Positions 24,907 to 33,500 of a stretch of 64,000 nt of DNA are shown piece after piece. The notes under the pieces are model-generated. The model worked only from the letters and a program-made list of their open reading frames with translations. It searched no databases and was not told where the DNA came from. The stretch is from Nitrospirota bacterium (GTDB lineage Bacteria; JACPQY01), in assembly GCA_016190245.1 (NCBI GenBank), contig JACPQY010000008.1, positions 88,158 through 152,157 on the forward strand, given 5' to 3'. A program made the translations under genes and the position numbers. The stretch's first letter is position 1. Each line of letters opens with the position of its first letter.

Positions 24907-26466
24907 ATGCGTCTGCTAGGAGGGAAAAAGGGGTTCTCAGCAGTTCTGGCGGGAGCCCTGCTTTTTGCTGTGGGGTGCTCGGGCGATGGCCCGGCGCCTG
25001 ACCGCACGCTTCACCTCAGAACCTACCGAGCACAGGTTCCCGCCTCGCTCACCCGCCTGAGCCTCAACGCCATCACCTTCGGGGGTGTCCAATCCTTCGA
25101 TGCCTCAGGCAAGGCCGAAATCCTCCTCCCGGATGGCCGCACACAGGTGGGCATCGTCGTGGATTCGAGGACCGACCGGATGGTCCTCCTCTCCTACAGC
25201 TTCCCGGAGTGGCTCGATCGTGTCTCTCTGGAGCGCTTCATCAGCCGCGACGGTCGGGTGAAGGTCGATGCCGAGAGCACCGCCCTCGCGCTTTCGATGA
25301 TCAACCCCCTGTTCTTCGGCACTACCGTCACCCAGAAAGCCGACGTGGCGGAGAAGGCGATCACCCTCCCGGAGTTCGAACAGCTCGTTTCGGCTATCGA
25401 AGAGTCCTGGGAAGACGAGCCCACGCTCGCACTCGATTACGCTCGGCATCCTGAGGTTTTCCTCCTCGCCCACGATGTGGCGGTCGGCGCGGCCCGCACC
25501 TTGGTGGCGGACTCGGTCGCCGGCGCCCCACGGCGGCTCTCGGTGGATCAGGATGCGGCTTGGATCGAGCAGGTGAAGGGTCTCCAGACGGTATTCAAGA
25601 ATCCGAAAATGATTTACTACGGCGGCGGGGTCTACACCTCCCAGGCGGACGATCAGCACCCCACGGCCACGGTACTGATCCTCGACAAGGAAAAGGTCAT
25701 CGACTTCAGCATCTGGCCGCCCAGTTTCCAGATCGTTCCGGCACAGGAGACCCCGTACTCGCTGCCGGGCTCGGGCTACTGGCGCATCGGGATCTTCAAG
25801 GGCTTCGACCTCAACATGCCACTCCAGCAGATGTGGGACACTCCGCCGGCGCAACTCGCCTTCATCGCGAACACGTGGCAGACGGTGATTATGATCATCA
25901 GCCTCGCCGGGGACACGGGGCTCGTGCCCGGCGCCGGACAGGCGGGGAGCTTCCTGCGGAACGCGATGAGTTTCGACGACATCTATCCTATCTACCAGGC
26001 GTTCCAGACCGGCGACCAGGTGACGATCATCAATGCCTTTGTGGCCTTCTTCTCGGCGCATTGGATGGACATCGCCTCTTTCATTTTCAGTTCCGTCCAG
26101 TCGAACGGTGGCGACACCCAGGCCACGTCGAGCCTTCTGAGCAAGGTCGGTCAACTCGCCGGGATCGCGACGAGCCTCTTCAATGTGGTGAATGTGGAAG
26201 TCCCCTTCTTCTACGACTTGATCACGGCCCACCCGAAGGCGGAATACTCCCTCCAGGACGGCGCCGTAACGGGAAGCCGCGTTCAGAAGAGCGGGTGCGT
26301 GCAGGCGACATACGGGCACGTGGAGAACGCCGACATGACCGAGGCACTCGTCTCGCTCGCGATGGCGTTGGCGCCCTTGCTCATCGTGATCTACATGCGC
26401 CGCCGCGAGCGCCGGGCCGCGATCCTCCGCCGTCTCTTCGCCTCAGAGTACCGGCACCCCCGATAG
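24907..26466 (+). CDS. Lipoprotein with C-terminal transmembrane helix
   Basis: 519 aa. The leader ends in lipobox FAVGC (SAVLAGALLFAVGCSGDG). The body has hydrophobic but soluble-looking segments (LAFIANTWQTVIMIISLAG, DIASFIFSSVQS). Near the C-terminus there is a clear membrane helix (ALVSLAMALAPLLIVIYM) followed by a strongly basic RRRERRAAILRR tail, so both ends may be membrane-attached. No family recognised. It shares style with the neighbouring lipoproteins but has no detectable repeats. Confidence 0.7.
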   Translation: MRLLGGKKGFSAVLAGALLFAVGCSGDGPAPDRTLHLRTYRAQVPASLTRLSLNAITFGGVQSFDASGKAEILLPDGRTQVGIVVDSRTDRMVLLSYSFPEWLDRVSLERFISRDGRVKVDAESTALALSMINPLFFGTTVTQKADVAEKAITLPEFEQLVSAIEESWEDEPTLALDYARHPEVFLLAHDVAVGAARTLVADSVAGAPRRLSVDQDAAWIEQVKGLQTVFKNPKMIYYGGGVYTSQADDQHPTATVLILDKEKVIDFSIWPPSFQIVPAQETPYSLPGSGYWRIGIFKGFDLNMPLQQMWDTPPAQLAFIANTWQTVIMIISLAGDTGLVPGAGQAGSFLRNAMSFDDIYPIYQAFQTGDQVTIINAFVAFFSAHWMDIASFIFSSVQSNGGDTQATSSLLSKVGQLAGIATSLFNVVNVEVPFFYDLITAHPKAEYSLQDGAVTGSRVQKSGCVQATYGHVENADMTEALVSLAMALAPLLIVIYMRRRERRAAILRRLFASEYRHPR

Positions 26467-26484
26467 CCCGGCCGCGCCGATCCG

Positions 26485-26518
26485 CCCGCGGGGAAATCAC
26501 CGCGGGGCCGTGTATACT
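26485..26518 (+). promoter_or_regulatory. Hairpin and -10 element before small lipoprotein
   Basis: A 7-bp stem (CCCGCGG/CCGCGGG, 26485-26506) without a T tract precedes TATACT (26513-26518), which ends exactly 6 bases before the ATG at 26525. This spacing would put the transcript start at or next to the ATG. No -35 or Shine-Dalgarno site is clear. Confidence 0.35.
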
Positions 26519-26524
26519 CGGCGG

Positions 26525-26896
26525 ATGCGGAGCATGACAACCGTTCGGTGGCCCTTGGCGATCCTCCTAAGCCTGATTCTCTCGTGCGACGGCGAGGACC
26601 GCTGCTCGGGGAAGGCCGGGGGCGTGCCGGCCCTTGAGATCCACAACCTCACGAACTGCGATCTGGAGGTGCGTGTGGACAGCGGCCCCTCGACGTTCGC
26701 ACCGGCCGGCATTACCACCTGCAAGACTGACTTCGAGCCCAGACCGTTCACGGGGAACCACCGCGTCGAGGCCGTTCCGGTCGCCGACACTCTGCCCTGC
26801 GAGATCGTGACCGTGGACTTCGGAAATGCCACGGCCGAGGAAACGGGCCCGGCGGTGGACTACTCGCCGGTGGGATGCTCCTGCGAGTCCAAGTAG
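26525..26896 (+). CDS. Small Cys-rich lipoprotein
   Basis: 123 aa. Signal peptide with lipobox LILSC (VRWPLAILLSLILSCDGED). The mature part is about 105 residues with several cysteines (NLTNCDLEV, TTCKTDF, VGCSCESK), probably a small beta-sandwich stabilised by disulfides. A GTG at 26510 is an alternative start, but ATG 26525 fits both the signal peptide and the upstream -10. Function unknown. Confidence 0.65.
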   Translation: MRSMTTVRWPLAILLSLILSCDGEDRCSGKAGGVPALEIHNLTNCDLEVRVDSGPSTFAPAGITTCKTDFEPRPFTGNHRVEAVPVADTLPCEIVTVDFGNATAEETGPAVDYSPVGCSCESK

Positions 26897-27081
26897 GGCC
26901 CCGCCGGCCCGTATTCCCGCAGGCCCCCAGTGATTGAACTCGATCCCGCCACTCTCTGCGGTCGCTCCGCACCCGTCGGTGTCCTCACCATCCCTCCCCC
27001 GGGCTGACCGACCGGCGTAGGATGGTGGCCCGGCGGTCTCTTCCGGGCAACCAGGGCTGAGTCAGGACCCGACCTCGGGGC
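26897..27081. other. Intergenic between converging genes
   Basis: About 185 GC-rich bases between the small lipoprotein and the end of the lipoprotein trio. No convincing gene, terminator or repeat is seen. Confidence 0.4.
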
Positions 27082-28131
27082 TCACTTCGGTTCGAGTTTG
27101 GCCCCGAGGAGGGAGCGCAGGAGCTCGTCGCGCAACTGCTCCTGCACCATCCGGCGCATGTTCACAATGGCCTTCTGGCGTGCGAGATCGGGCGTGGTGG
27201 AGCCCTCGTCGCCCACCTTGCTCACCGTGGCGATCGCCTCCCCTCCCGCGCTTTCCACACACTGCAACGCGAGGCTCCACTTCGCGAACTTGAGGCTCGA
27301 TCCGCGGTCGTAGGGTTCGAGGGCAACGTCGCCGCGGACCAGCAAATCCTCTTTTTCCCCTTCCGCCGCACCCGTGAAGCCGAGGCCCGAGAGGGCCTGG
27401 GTGATGGCCTTCACAACGTCCTCCAGCCCTTCTCCCTTCACTTCGACGCGGAACTTGATGTCGGCAAGCGCCTTCTCCGCGCGGATCCTGGCCTCTCCGC
27501 CGTGCAGGCTGATGCCTGAGCCGGTGGGGCTCACCACCGCGAGCTGCCGCGCATAGCCGTCGGCCTTCTCGTACCGCTCCCATGCGCCGTAGAGTGAGCG
27601 GGCCTTCTGGATTTTGGCGGCGTCCGCTCCGGCGCCCTTCATCAACTCCTCCGCCTCGAGTTCAAGCGTGGTCACCTTCTTTCTGAGGTCCATGGCCGTC
27701 TTCTCGCGGTCGAGCACGGCCAGGGCGTATCGCATGGACTTCTCCTCGAACGTCTCCGCGATCGCGACGCCTTCGAGGGTTTCATCAATCTTCACCCGCG
27801 TGGCGGTGCTGGCCTCGAACGTCTGCGAGGCCTGGGTCTTCTTGCCGGTGGTCTGCTGGCGGTAGGTCTCCTTCTCGGATTGCTCCTGTTCCACGCGGGC
27901 GCGAAGGATCTTGGCGATCTCCGCGCGGGCCTTGTCCTGCGCGGTGCCGAGATCGGGCGCATTCCCCACACCGATGAAGTACTTCTCGGGCGGATACTTC
28001 TTAGAGGTGCCGCTTTCCACCCAGTCGGGCGTTCCCCGCGCGAGAACCGGCGAAGCCCCGGCGAGCCCGACCGTCAACGCGGCAATCGCGAAAAGCGCGG
28101 CGCGACGCACCACGTGTGTCCTTTCCATCAT
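27082..28131 (-). CDS. LPP20-like secreted protein (third of lipoprotein trio)
   Basis: 349 aa. Signal peptide RRAALFAIAALTVGLAGASPVLA with no clear lipobox. DWVESGTSKKYPPEKYFIGVGNAPDLGTAQDKARAEIAK is the conserved core of LPP20-family proteins (read in pieces around residues 37-72). A coiled-coil-prone middle follows, then a C-terminal domain with VRGDVALEPYDRG. It overlaps the upstream stop as ATGA and has AGGAGG just before the ATG. It is the downstream member of an LpoB / COG3014 / LPP20 set; such trios probably act in envelope or peptidoglycan-linked functions. A shorter paralogue is at 41061. Confidence 0.78.
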   Translation of the reverse strand: MMERTHVVRRAALFAIAALTVGLAGASPVLARGTPDWVESGTSKKYPPEKYFIGVGNAPDLGTAQDKARAEIAKILRARVEQEQSEKETYRQQTTGKKTQASQTFEASTATRVKIDETLEGVAIAETFEEKSMRYALAVLDREKTAMDLRKKVTTLELEAEELMKGAGADAAKIQKARSLYGAWERYEKADGYARQLAVVSPTGSGISLHGGEARIRAEKALADIKFRVEVKGEGLEDVVKAITQALSGLGFTGAAEGEKEDLLVRGDVALEPYDRGSSLKFAKWSLALQCVESAGGEAIATVSKVGDEGSTTPDLARQKAIVNMRRMVQEQLRDELLRSLLGAKLEPK

Positions 28132-29744
28132 CGCCCTCCTTTTCCCTGCATCGTGACCACCCTCACGAAGGTTCGCTTCCCCGCCGTGACCTTGACCCCG
28201 CTGATCGTGCGCGCTTCGACGGCGCGGCCGTTCGCGTCCAGGAGCCGCACGGTGACCGTGTGCTCGCCGGGGGCCACGGGGAGTCTCGCGATGCGGATCT
28301 GGGCCGGCAGCGTCCGCCAGCTCCGCTTGTCGGCCTCTTCGGTGGCCGACCCCGTGGCCGCGACGGCGGATTTCACGGCCCACGCCATGAGCCCACCTCC
28401 GCCCGCCTTCTCCACCAGCTTCCCGCTCCCCTGGGCGAGAGCGAACTTGACCGTGGCCCGCGCGACGGCTTTGCCCAACACGCGCCCGATCCGGTCCTTG
28501 AGGCTCTGGACACCGATCGCTTCGATGTCTTCGACCAGCTCGCTCCTCACGCCCGGTCCTGTGGCCTCCCCTACCACGATTTCCGAGCCTTTGATCGGGA
28601 ACGGGCGCCGCTTGAAGTCGGGGATGGCCACCGTGATGGTATTCCCGCTCGTGGCCACGGCGCCGACGGCCCGCATGGCCCGGCTCGTACCCTGCTCCTC
28701 CGACGACGTGGAGGCATAGGCCGCATACAGTCCGCCGCTGCAATTCCCGGCGGCGGCGACGCCCCCCGCCACCGCCCCGACGAACGCCAGGGTCTTCATG
28801 GCGGTCTTGATCTGTTTCAGGTCCTCCCCCTTCGCCTCCTGTTCCTGCACCTGGAGCACGGCGGCGCCGCACCCGGCCCCGAACTGGGTGACGAAATCCA
28901 CCTTCTCCGGCGCGAGACCCGTGTAGTGGAAGACCACAATCTCCGAGGAGGGTTTCCCGCGCTGGGCCGCGGGGGCATCGGGCGCGTATTTCTTCCGGAT
29001 CTCCTCGGCCTCCTCCGAGAATCCCAGACCGGCGGCGGTACGCAGCACGTCGTTCACCAACGCCGTGGGAACGGGAGTCTTGTAGTTCTTCAGGTACTCT
29101 TCGGAGTACGCTTCCAAGGCCTGCCGGTACGAGATGAAGGCGTCGTTCAGTTCTTCGGTGGAACCCTGGTTGTCCTGGATCAGGCCGGCGAGGTAGCGGG
29201 CAAACGCGTCGGTCTGGTAGGCGATCTTCTTGCCTCCTGCGCGCTCGGCAACGACCTTCAGCTTGAGGTCCACCTTCCGGGCTTCCACGAGGGCTCCCTC
29301 GAGATCGCCCATGAAGAGGTAGTTGAGGGCCCCGATGACGTGGACAATGACCATTTCGAAGTCTTCGCTGGCGTACTCCTTCACGTTATCGTTGACCAGG
29401 AACGACGCCGCCTGGGCGGAAACGCTCTTCGTATAGAAATCCTCGATGGCCTTCTCGGCGGCCGCCAGCGCCTCGTTGGATTTCTGGTAGTCCCCCGCGA
29501 GGTGCGCGGTGAGCGCGAGGTCGAAGTAGTAGAGGAGGCGGTTCCGACTCGCGTACTCCTTCTCCGCGTTTTTCTGTACGTGCTCCATCGCGGCGGCCGC
29601 CTGGTTCGTGGATATGTAGCGGTCGAGGTCTTTGTAGTAGGACTGGCTGACCCCGCACGCCGCCAGGGCGCATGCCGAGAGCGCGGCCAGACCCACGCGG
29701 CTCCATCGGACGGACAATTTCCCTGAAACGCTAAGCCTGCCCAT
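28128..29744 (-). CDS. COG3014-like TPR lipoprotein (second of trio)
   Basis: 538 aa from ATG 29744 with GGAGGAG upstream. Lipobox ALAAC. Residues 30-230 are helical with TPR-like pairs (LLYYFDLALTAHLAGDYQKS, VIGALNYLFMGDLEGALVEA). The C-terminal half contains a Gly/Ala-rich hydrophobic stretch (MKTLAFVGAVAGGVAAAGN) and beta segments (RTISGVKVTAGKRTFVRVV). This matches the conserved lipoprotein family that commonly sits beside LpoB-type genes. It is coupled to the LPP20-like gene by an ATGA overlap. Confidence 0.75.
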   Translation of the reverse strand: MGRLSVSGKLSVRWSRVGLAALSACALAACGVSQSYYKDLDRYISTNQAAAAMEHVQKNAEKEYASRNRLLYYFDLALTAHLAGDYQKSNEALAAAEKAIEDFYTKSVSAQAASFLVNDNVKEYASEDFEMVIVHVIGALNYLFMGDLEGALVEARKVDLKLKVVAERAGGKKIAYQTDAFARYLAGLIQDNQGSTEELNDAFISYRQALEAYSEEYLKNYKTPVPTALVNDVLRTAAGLGFSEEAEEIRKKYAPDAPAAQRGKPSSEIVVFHYTGLAPEKVDFVTQFGAGCGAAVLQVQEQEAKGEDLKQIKTAMKTLAFVGAVAGGVAAAGNCSGGLYAAYASTSSEEQGTSRAMRAVGAVATSGNTITVAIPDFKRRPFPIKGSEIVVGEATGPGVRSELVEDIEAIGVQSLKDRIGRVLGKAVARATVKFALAQGSGKLVEKAGGGGLMAWAVKSAVAATGSATEEADKRSWRTLPAQIRIARLPVAPGEHTVTVRLLDANGRAVEARTISGVKVTAGKRTFVRVVTMQGKGGR

Positions 29745-29822
29745 GCGGCTCCTCCTCCGGGCAGGCCACGCCCGCCCCGCCACAGAAACCTTCGTCGCCT
29801 CTCCGCTCCGGAGGGCGTCGTA

Positions 29823-30428
29823 TTACAGCTTGTGGCCTTTGCGTTCGACCACCTTCTTGATCTTTTTCTGGCCGATCCAGACCTTCTCGTTGGATTCGAT
29901 GTCCACCAGCTCGAGCTCCACTTGGTAGTACTTGAGCTGCGTGCCGCCGGCCTGGTCCATGATCGTGTTGATACCGCCCTGGAGCATGTAGTCGGCGGCT
30001 TTCTCCTTGCCCATGGATTTCTGGGTCTCCAGGCTCGCGTGGGTCTGCTGTTCCATGCGTTCCTCGCGGATCTCCTGGCGCTCCTCGCGGGAGGCCTGGA
30101 AACGAACCTTTCCGGAGTTGAGAAGCTCCTTCTCGAGGTCCTTCACGAAGGTCTGCGTGTTGATGTGCTCGGAGCTGCGGTTCTTCACCGTGCCCACGAT
30201 CACGCGCGGCTTGGCGCTCTTCGCCGAAACGAAGTCTTCCAGCCAGGGCCGGTTGAGGCTGTCGCGCACCATTTCCTCGGCCACGAGGCGGGAATCGGTG
30301 TCGTTCCAGTCCCCGGAGAGGTCGATCGTTTCGGACGCCTCGGTACGCTGCACTTTGGGTCCCGAGGCGCACGAAAGCCCCAGCAGGCCCGCAGCAAACA
30401 GAAGACAAGAAAGATAACGGAAAGTCAT
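29823..30428 (-). CDS. lpoB: LpoB-type penicillin-binding protein activator lipoprotein
   Basis: 201 aa from ATG 30428 with AAGGAGGGA upstream. Lipobox GLSCAS. VIVGTVKNRSSEHINTQTFV and the later KAADYMLQGGINTIM and VWIGQKKIKKVVE are typical of the LpoB/YcfM fold. In enterobacteria LpoB is an outer-membrane lipoprotein that reaches through the cell wall to stimulate a bifunctional penicillin-binding protein. Whether that partner exists here cannot be seen. First gene of the trio with its own likely promoter. Confidence 0.8.
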   Translation of the reverse strand: MTFRYLSCLLFAAGLLGLSCASGPKVQRTEASETIDLSGDWNDTDSRLVAEEMVRDSLNRPWLEDFVSAKSAKPRVIVGTVKNRSSEHINTQTFVKDLEKELLNSGKVRFQASREERQEIREERMEQQTHASLETQKSMGKEKAADYMLQGGINTIMDQAGGTQLKYYQVELELVDIESNEKVWIGQKKIKKVVERKGHKL

Positions 30429-30499
30429 GGCTCCCTCCTTCCACAGGATCATCAGGTTGAAAGGGCGAAGCTCCCGCTTCGCACGCCCTTCGTTTACCC

Positions 30500-30528
30500 G
30501 GTTTACGCGCCGCCGTGGGACTTGTCAA
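30500..30528 (-). promoter_or_regulatory. Candidate promoter of the lipoprotein trio
   Basis: On the minus strand a perfect TTGACA (30528-30523) is followed after 17 bases by TAAACC (30505-30500). The -35 overlaps the last codons of the upstream dehydratase-activase gene. Confidence 0.35.
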
Positions 30529-33500
30529 GGAAGTTCGGCCGTCCGGGTCGCGGCGGCGGGCCTCTCGACGGAGAGCTCGCGCCGCGCGCGGAAACGGCGG
30601 TGGACCTCGAAGGCGAACCGATCCAGGGTGACGGGGTCCACGGGATCGCCGTTCAAGGCGAGCGTGAGGGAGGCGAGCCCCTCGCGTTCGGCCACGTGGA
30701 AGAATTGGGCCTCGGCGATCTTGTTCGGCATGCACTCGTGTGGCCCGACGCTCACGACTCCATCAATCAGCCCCTCGCGCCATTCGTGGATGGGGCCACC
30801 CAGGGTGAGGACGGCCTCGCCGTGCAGCTCCGGGCGGATGTAGTCCGACGCCGCGGCAAGGGAATCGCGGACGGACGTCCGCCTGCGCCAGCCCATCGCC
30901 CGCGCCATGACGTTGTACATCGCGTTCTGGATCCGGGACTGAACGAAGCTGAGGAGGTGATCGCGGAAGCCGCGCTTGTCCCCGCTCACGCCGGTGAGGT
31001 AGTCGGAATATTCGAGCCACTCGGTGAACGGGGCGAAGCGGATGCGGAGGCCGCGCTCCTCGAGGCGATCGACGACGAAGTCGTTCGCGAAGGGATCGCA
31101 GCGGACGTAGATCTCGCCGACAAGGAGGACGGTCGGAAGGTTGGCGGGTCGGCGGACGGCTGTGTACTCCTGCGCCGCCGCACGGAGGAGTTCGGCGCAA
31201 CCGAAGAGGAGGCCGTTCGCCACCTGAAGGAGCGCAGGCCCCGCCATCAGATCGCCCGAGCACTCCCTCTCCAAGCGCCGGAACAACTCCCTTTCATATC
31301 GGTCGTGAATTTCCCGCGCCGCGCCCCGTCTTGACTCGGTGGGGCGGACCTCGTAGAGCGCCTCCAAGAGCAGGTCCGCGGCCATGAAGCCCGTGAACGC
31401 CACGACGGAGAACCCGGAAGGCACGCCGTCGAAATACCCGCTGTCGGCCGGTGACCACACGCGCACGCGGTCCTTCCAGCCCAGCCGCTCCAGAGTGATT
31501 TTGTGGAGCCAGTGGTACATCCCGAAGCGGCAAGGCCCTGTGGCGGTAGGCATGAAGAAAGAAAAGACCGTGTCCGACTCACCCTCTCGTTCGAGCCGCT
31601 TCAGCAGGCTGCCCAGGGTGATGCACATGGGGATGCACTCCTTCCCGGATGTGTGCCGCCGACCGGCGCGGAGGGCTTCGTGGTCGGGCAGGGGCAGGCT
31701 TTCCGCCGGCACGCCGATGCCGCGCAGACAGGACGCCAGAACATCCGCGGACGGCCCCATGCGGGGGATCAGAACCCGCTCTCCGCGGCGGCGGATATCC
31801 GAGAGCCCTTCCTTGTCCTCCTCGATGCGTTTGAGGGAATTGGGAAGCCCCGACGACCTCCCGCCCTTCAAGTCCTCGCGGACGCAGTGCAGAAAGGCCT
31901 CCACGCGGGTCTTGGTGCCGGCGTCGCCGGAGTGACCGTCCGTCTCGATGACCGAAAAGGGCTTTCCGCCCATCGCGTAGGCGTAGAAGTGGAGGTTGAA
32001 ACTGTCCGGCCCGCAGGCGTAGTTGCTGCAAAAGAGGCTGTAGACGCGCGGTGTCCGCCGGATCTCATGCGCGGCCCGTAGGATCCGCTGGCCATAGCCC
32101 CAGAACATGTCTTTGAAGACCGGTGTCTCGCCGCCGACCGGGAAGCAATCCACGGGGATCGCGATGGCGCCCTGCTCCCGCAGGATAGCCGGCACGTTCG
32201 AGTTGAGCACCTTGTTGTAGATCGTGTACGTGCGACCGAGGACGACAACGGGCACGATGTCCCGCTCCTCGCAGAAAGCGAGCGCACGCCGCCCGATGTC
32301 GAGGCAACTTCCCTCGAACTCTTCTTGGGCGATCATTGCGGCGTGGCAGGCTTCCCGCCAATCGGCGTCGGGCACACCCAGATCCCGCGTGAGCCGTTCC
32401 AGGCTGCCGAGAAACGCCTTCGACCGGAGATTCCCCCGTCCGACGTCAATCACGGTCGAGACGATCCTCGGGGGCATTCGATCGCCGAGGTTGAGGCGCA
32501 GCACGTCCGGGCTGGCCTGAACGATCGGACAGATGCCTGCGCGCGGTTCGTCCCCCACTCTCTCGATGCTCCGGAGCATCGGGAGAAAGAGGATGTCGGG
32601 CTTCTCCTCTGCCATGGCACCGACGAGGCCGTGATAGAGATGCATCGGCGCACAGAAAGGCAGGTTGGCCTCCTCGATGCCCCGCTTGAGGGTGCGTTGG
32701 TCAGCTCCCGAATGGATGGAGAGGTTGAAACCCAGGCGTCGGAGAAACGTCGCGAAGAACGGGAAGAAGCTTTTGAGGAGGAACTCGTCCGTAAGGGCGA
32801 CACGGGGGCCTCCGCGCTCAGGAGGCGCAGGCCGTGCCGGCCGCGGCCCGGAGGGCCGACCCGGTCCGGGCGACACGGATGCCCCGGCGGCGATGCTCTT
32901 GACCAGGTCCTCGCGTTCGCGAAAGGGATCGGGCGCGAGGTCGGGCAGCTTGCGGGTCCGTGTCCCCTTGTCGTGCATCGAGCATCCCCCCCCCCACGTG
33001 AACCGCTTGCGCCGGCTCTCGACCACCGCCGTGATCCGGTCGATCCGGCACCGGTTCCCCGGCTCCCCGCAGCCGTGGGACGACTTGCAGACGAAGGTGT
33101 CCTTCTTCTCCATCTGCGCAGCAAGGAAGCGGGCGGGGTCAAGCGCTGGGCGGGAGGCGACGTCCATCTCCTTGAGGGCGAGGAGGGCGATCCCCAAGGC
33201 CCCCACCGTGCCGGGATTCGGCGGGACGATCACCTCGCTCCCCGTCTGGCGCGCCACGGCGGCCGCCAGCGCGTCGGCCGAAAAGGGCATCCCCTGGCAG
33301 AAGATGACGCGGCCGACGGAGCGCGGCCCTTTCACGCGGTTGAGGTAGTTCTGAATGATCGAGTCGTAGATTCCCGCGATGACCGAGCGGCTGCTTTCGC
33401 CCGCCGCCGTGGCCTCGTCGATGACCTCGGCCATGAAAACCGAGCAGTGTTGACCGAGAGACACGCCGTCACACGCCTGGAGGGCCTCCTCCCCCAAGTG

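Noticed and set aside
26485-26506. Hairpin after the 519-aa lipoprotein as a terminator
   Set aside because: The 7-bp stem lacks a T tract, so termination is not supported.
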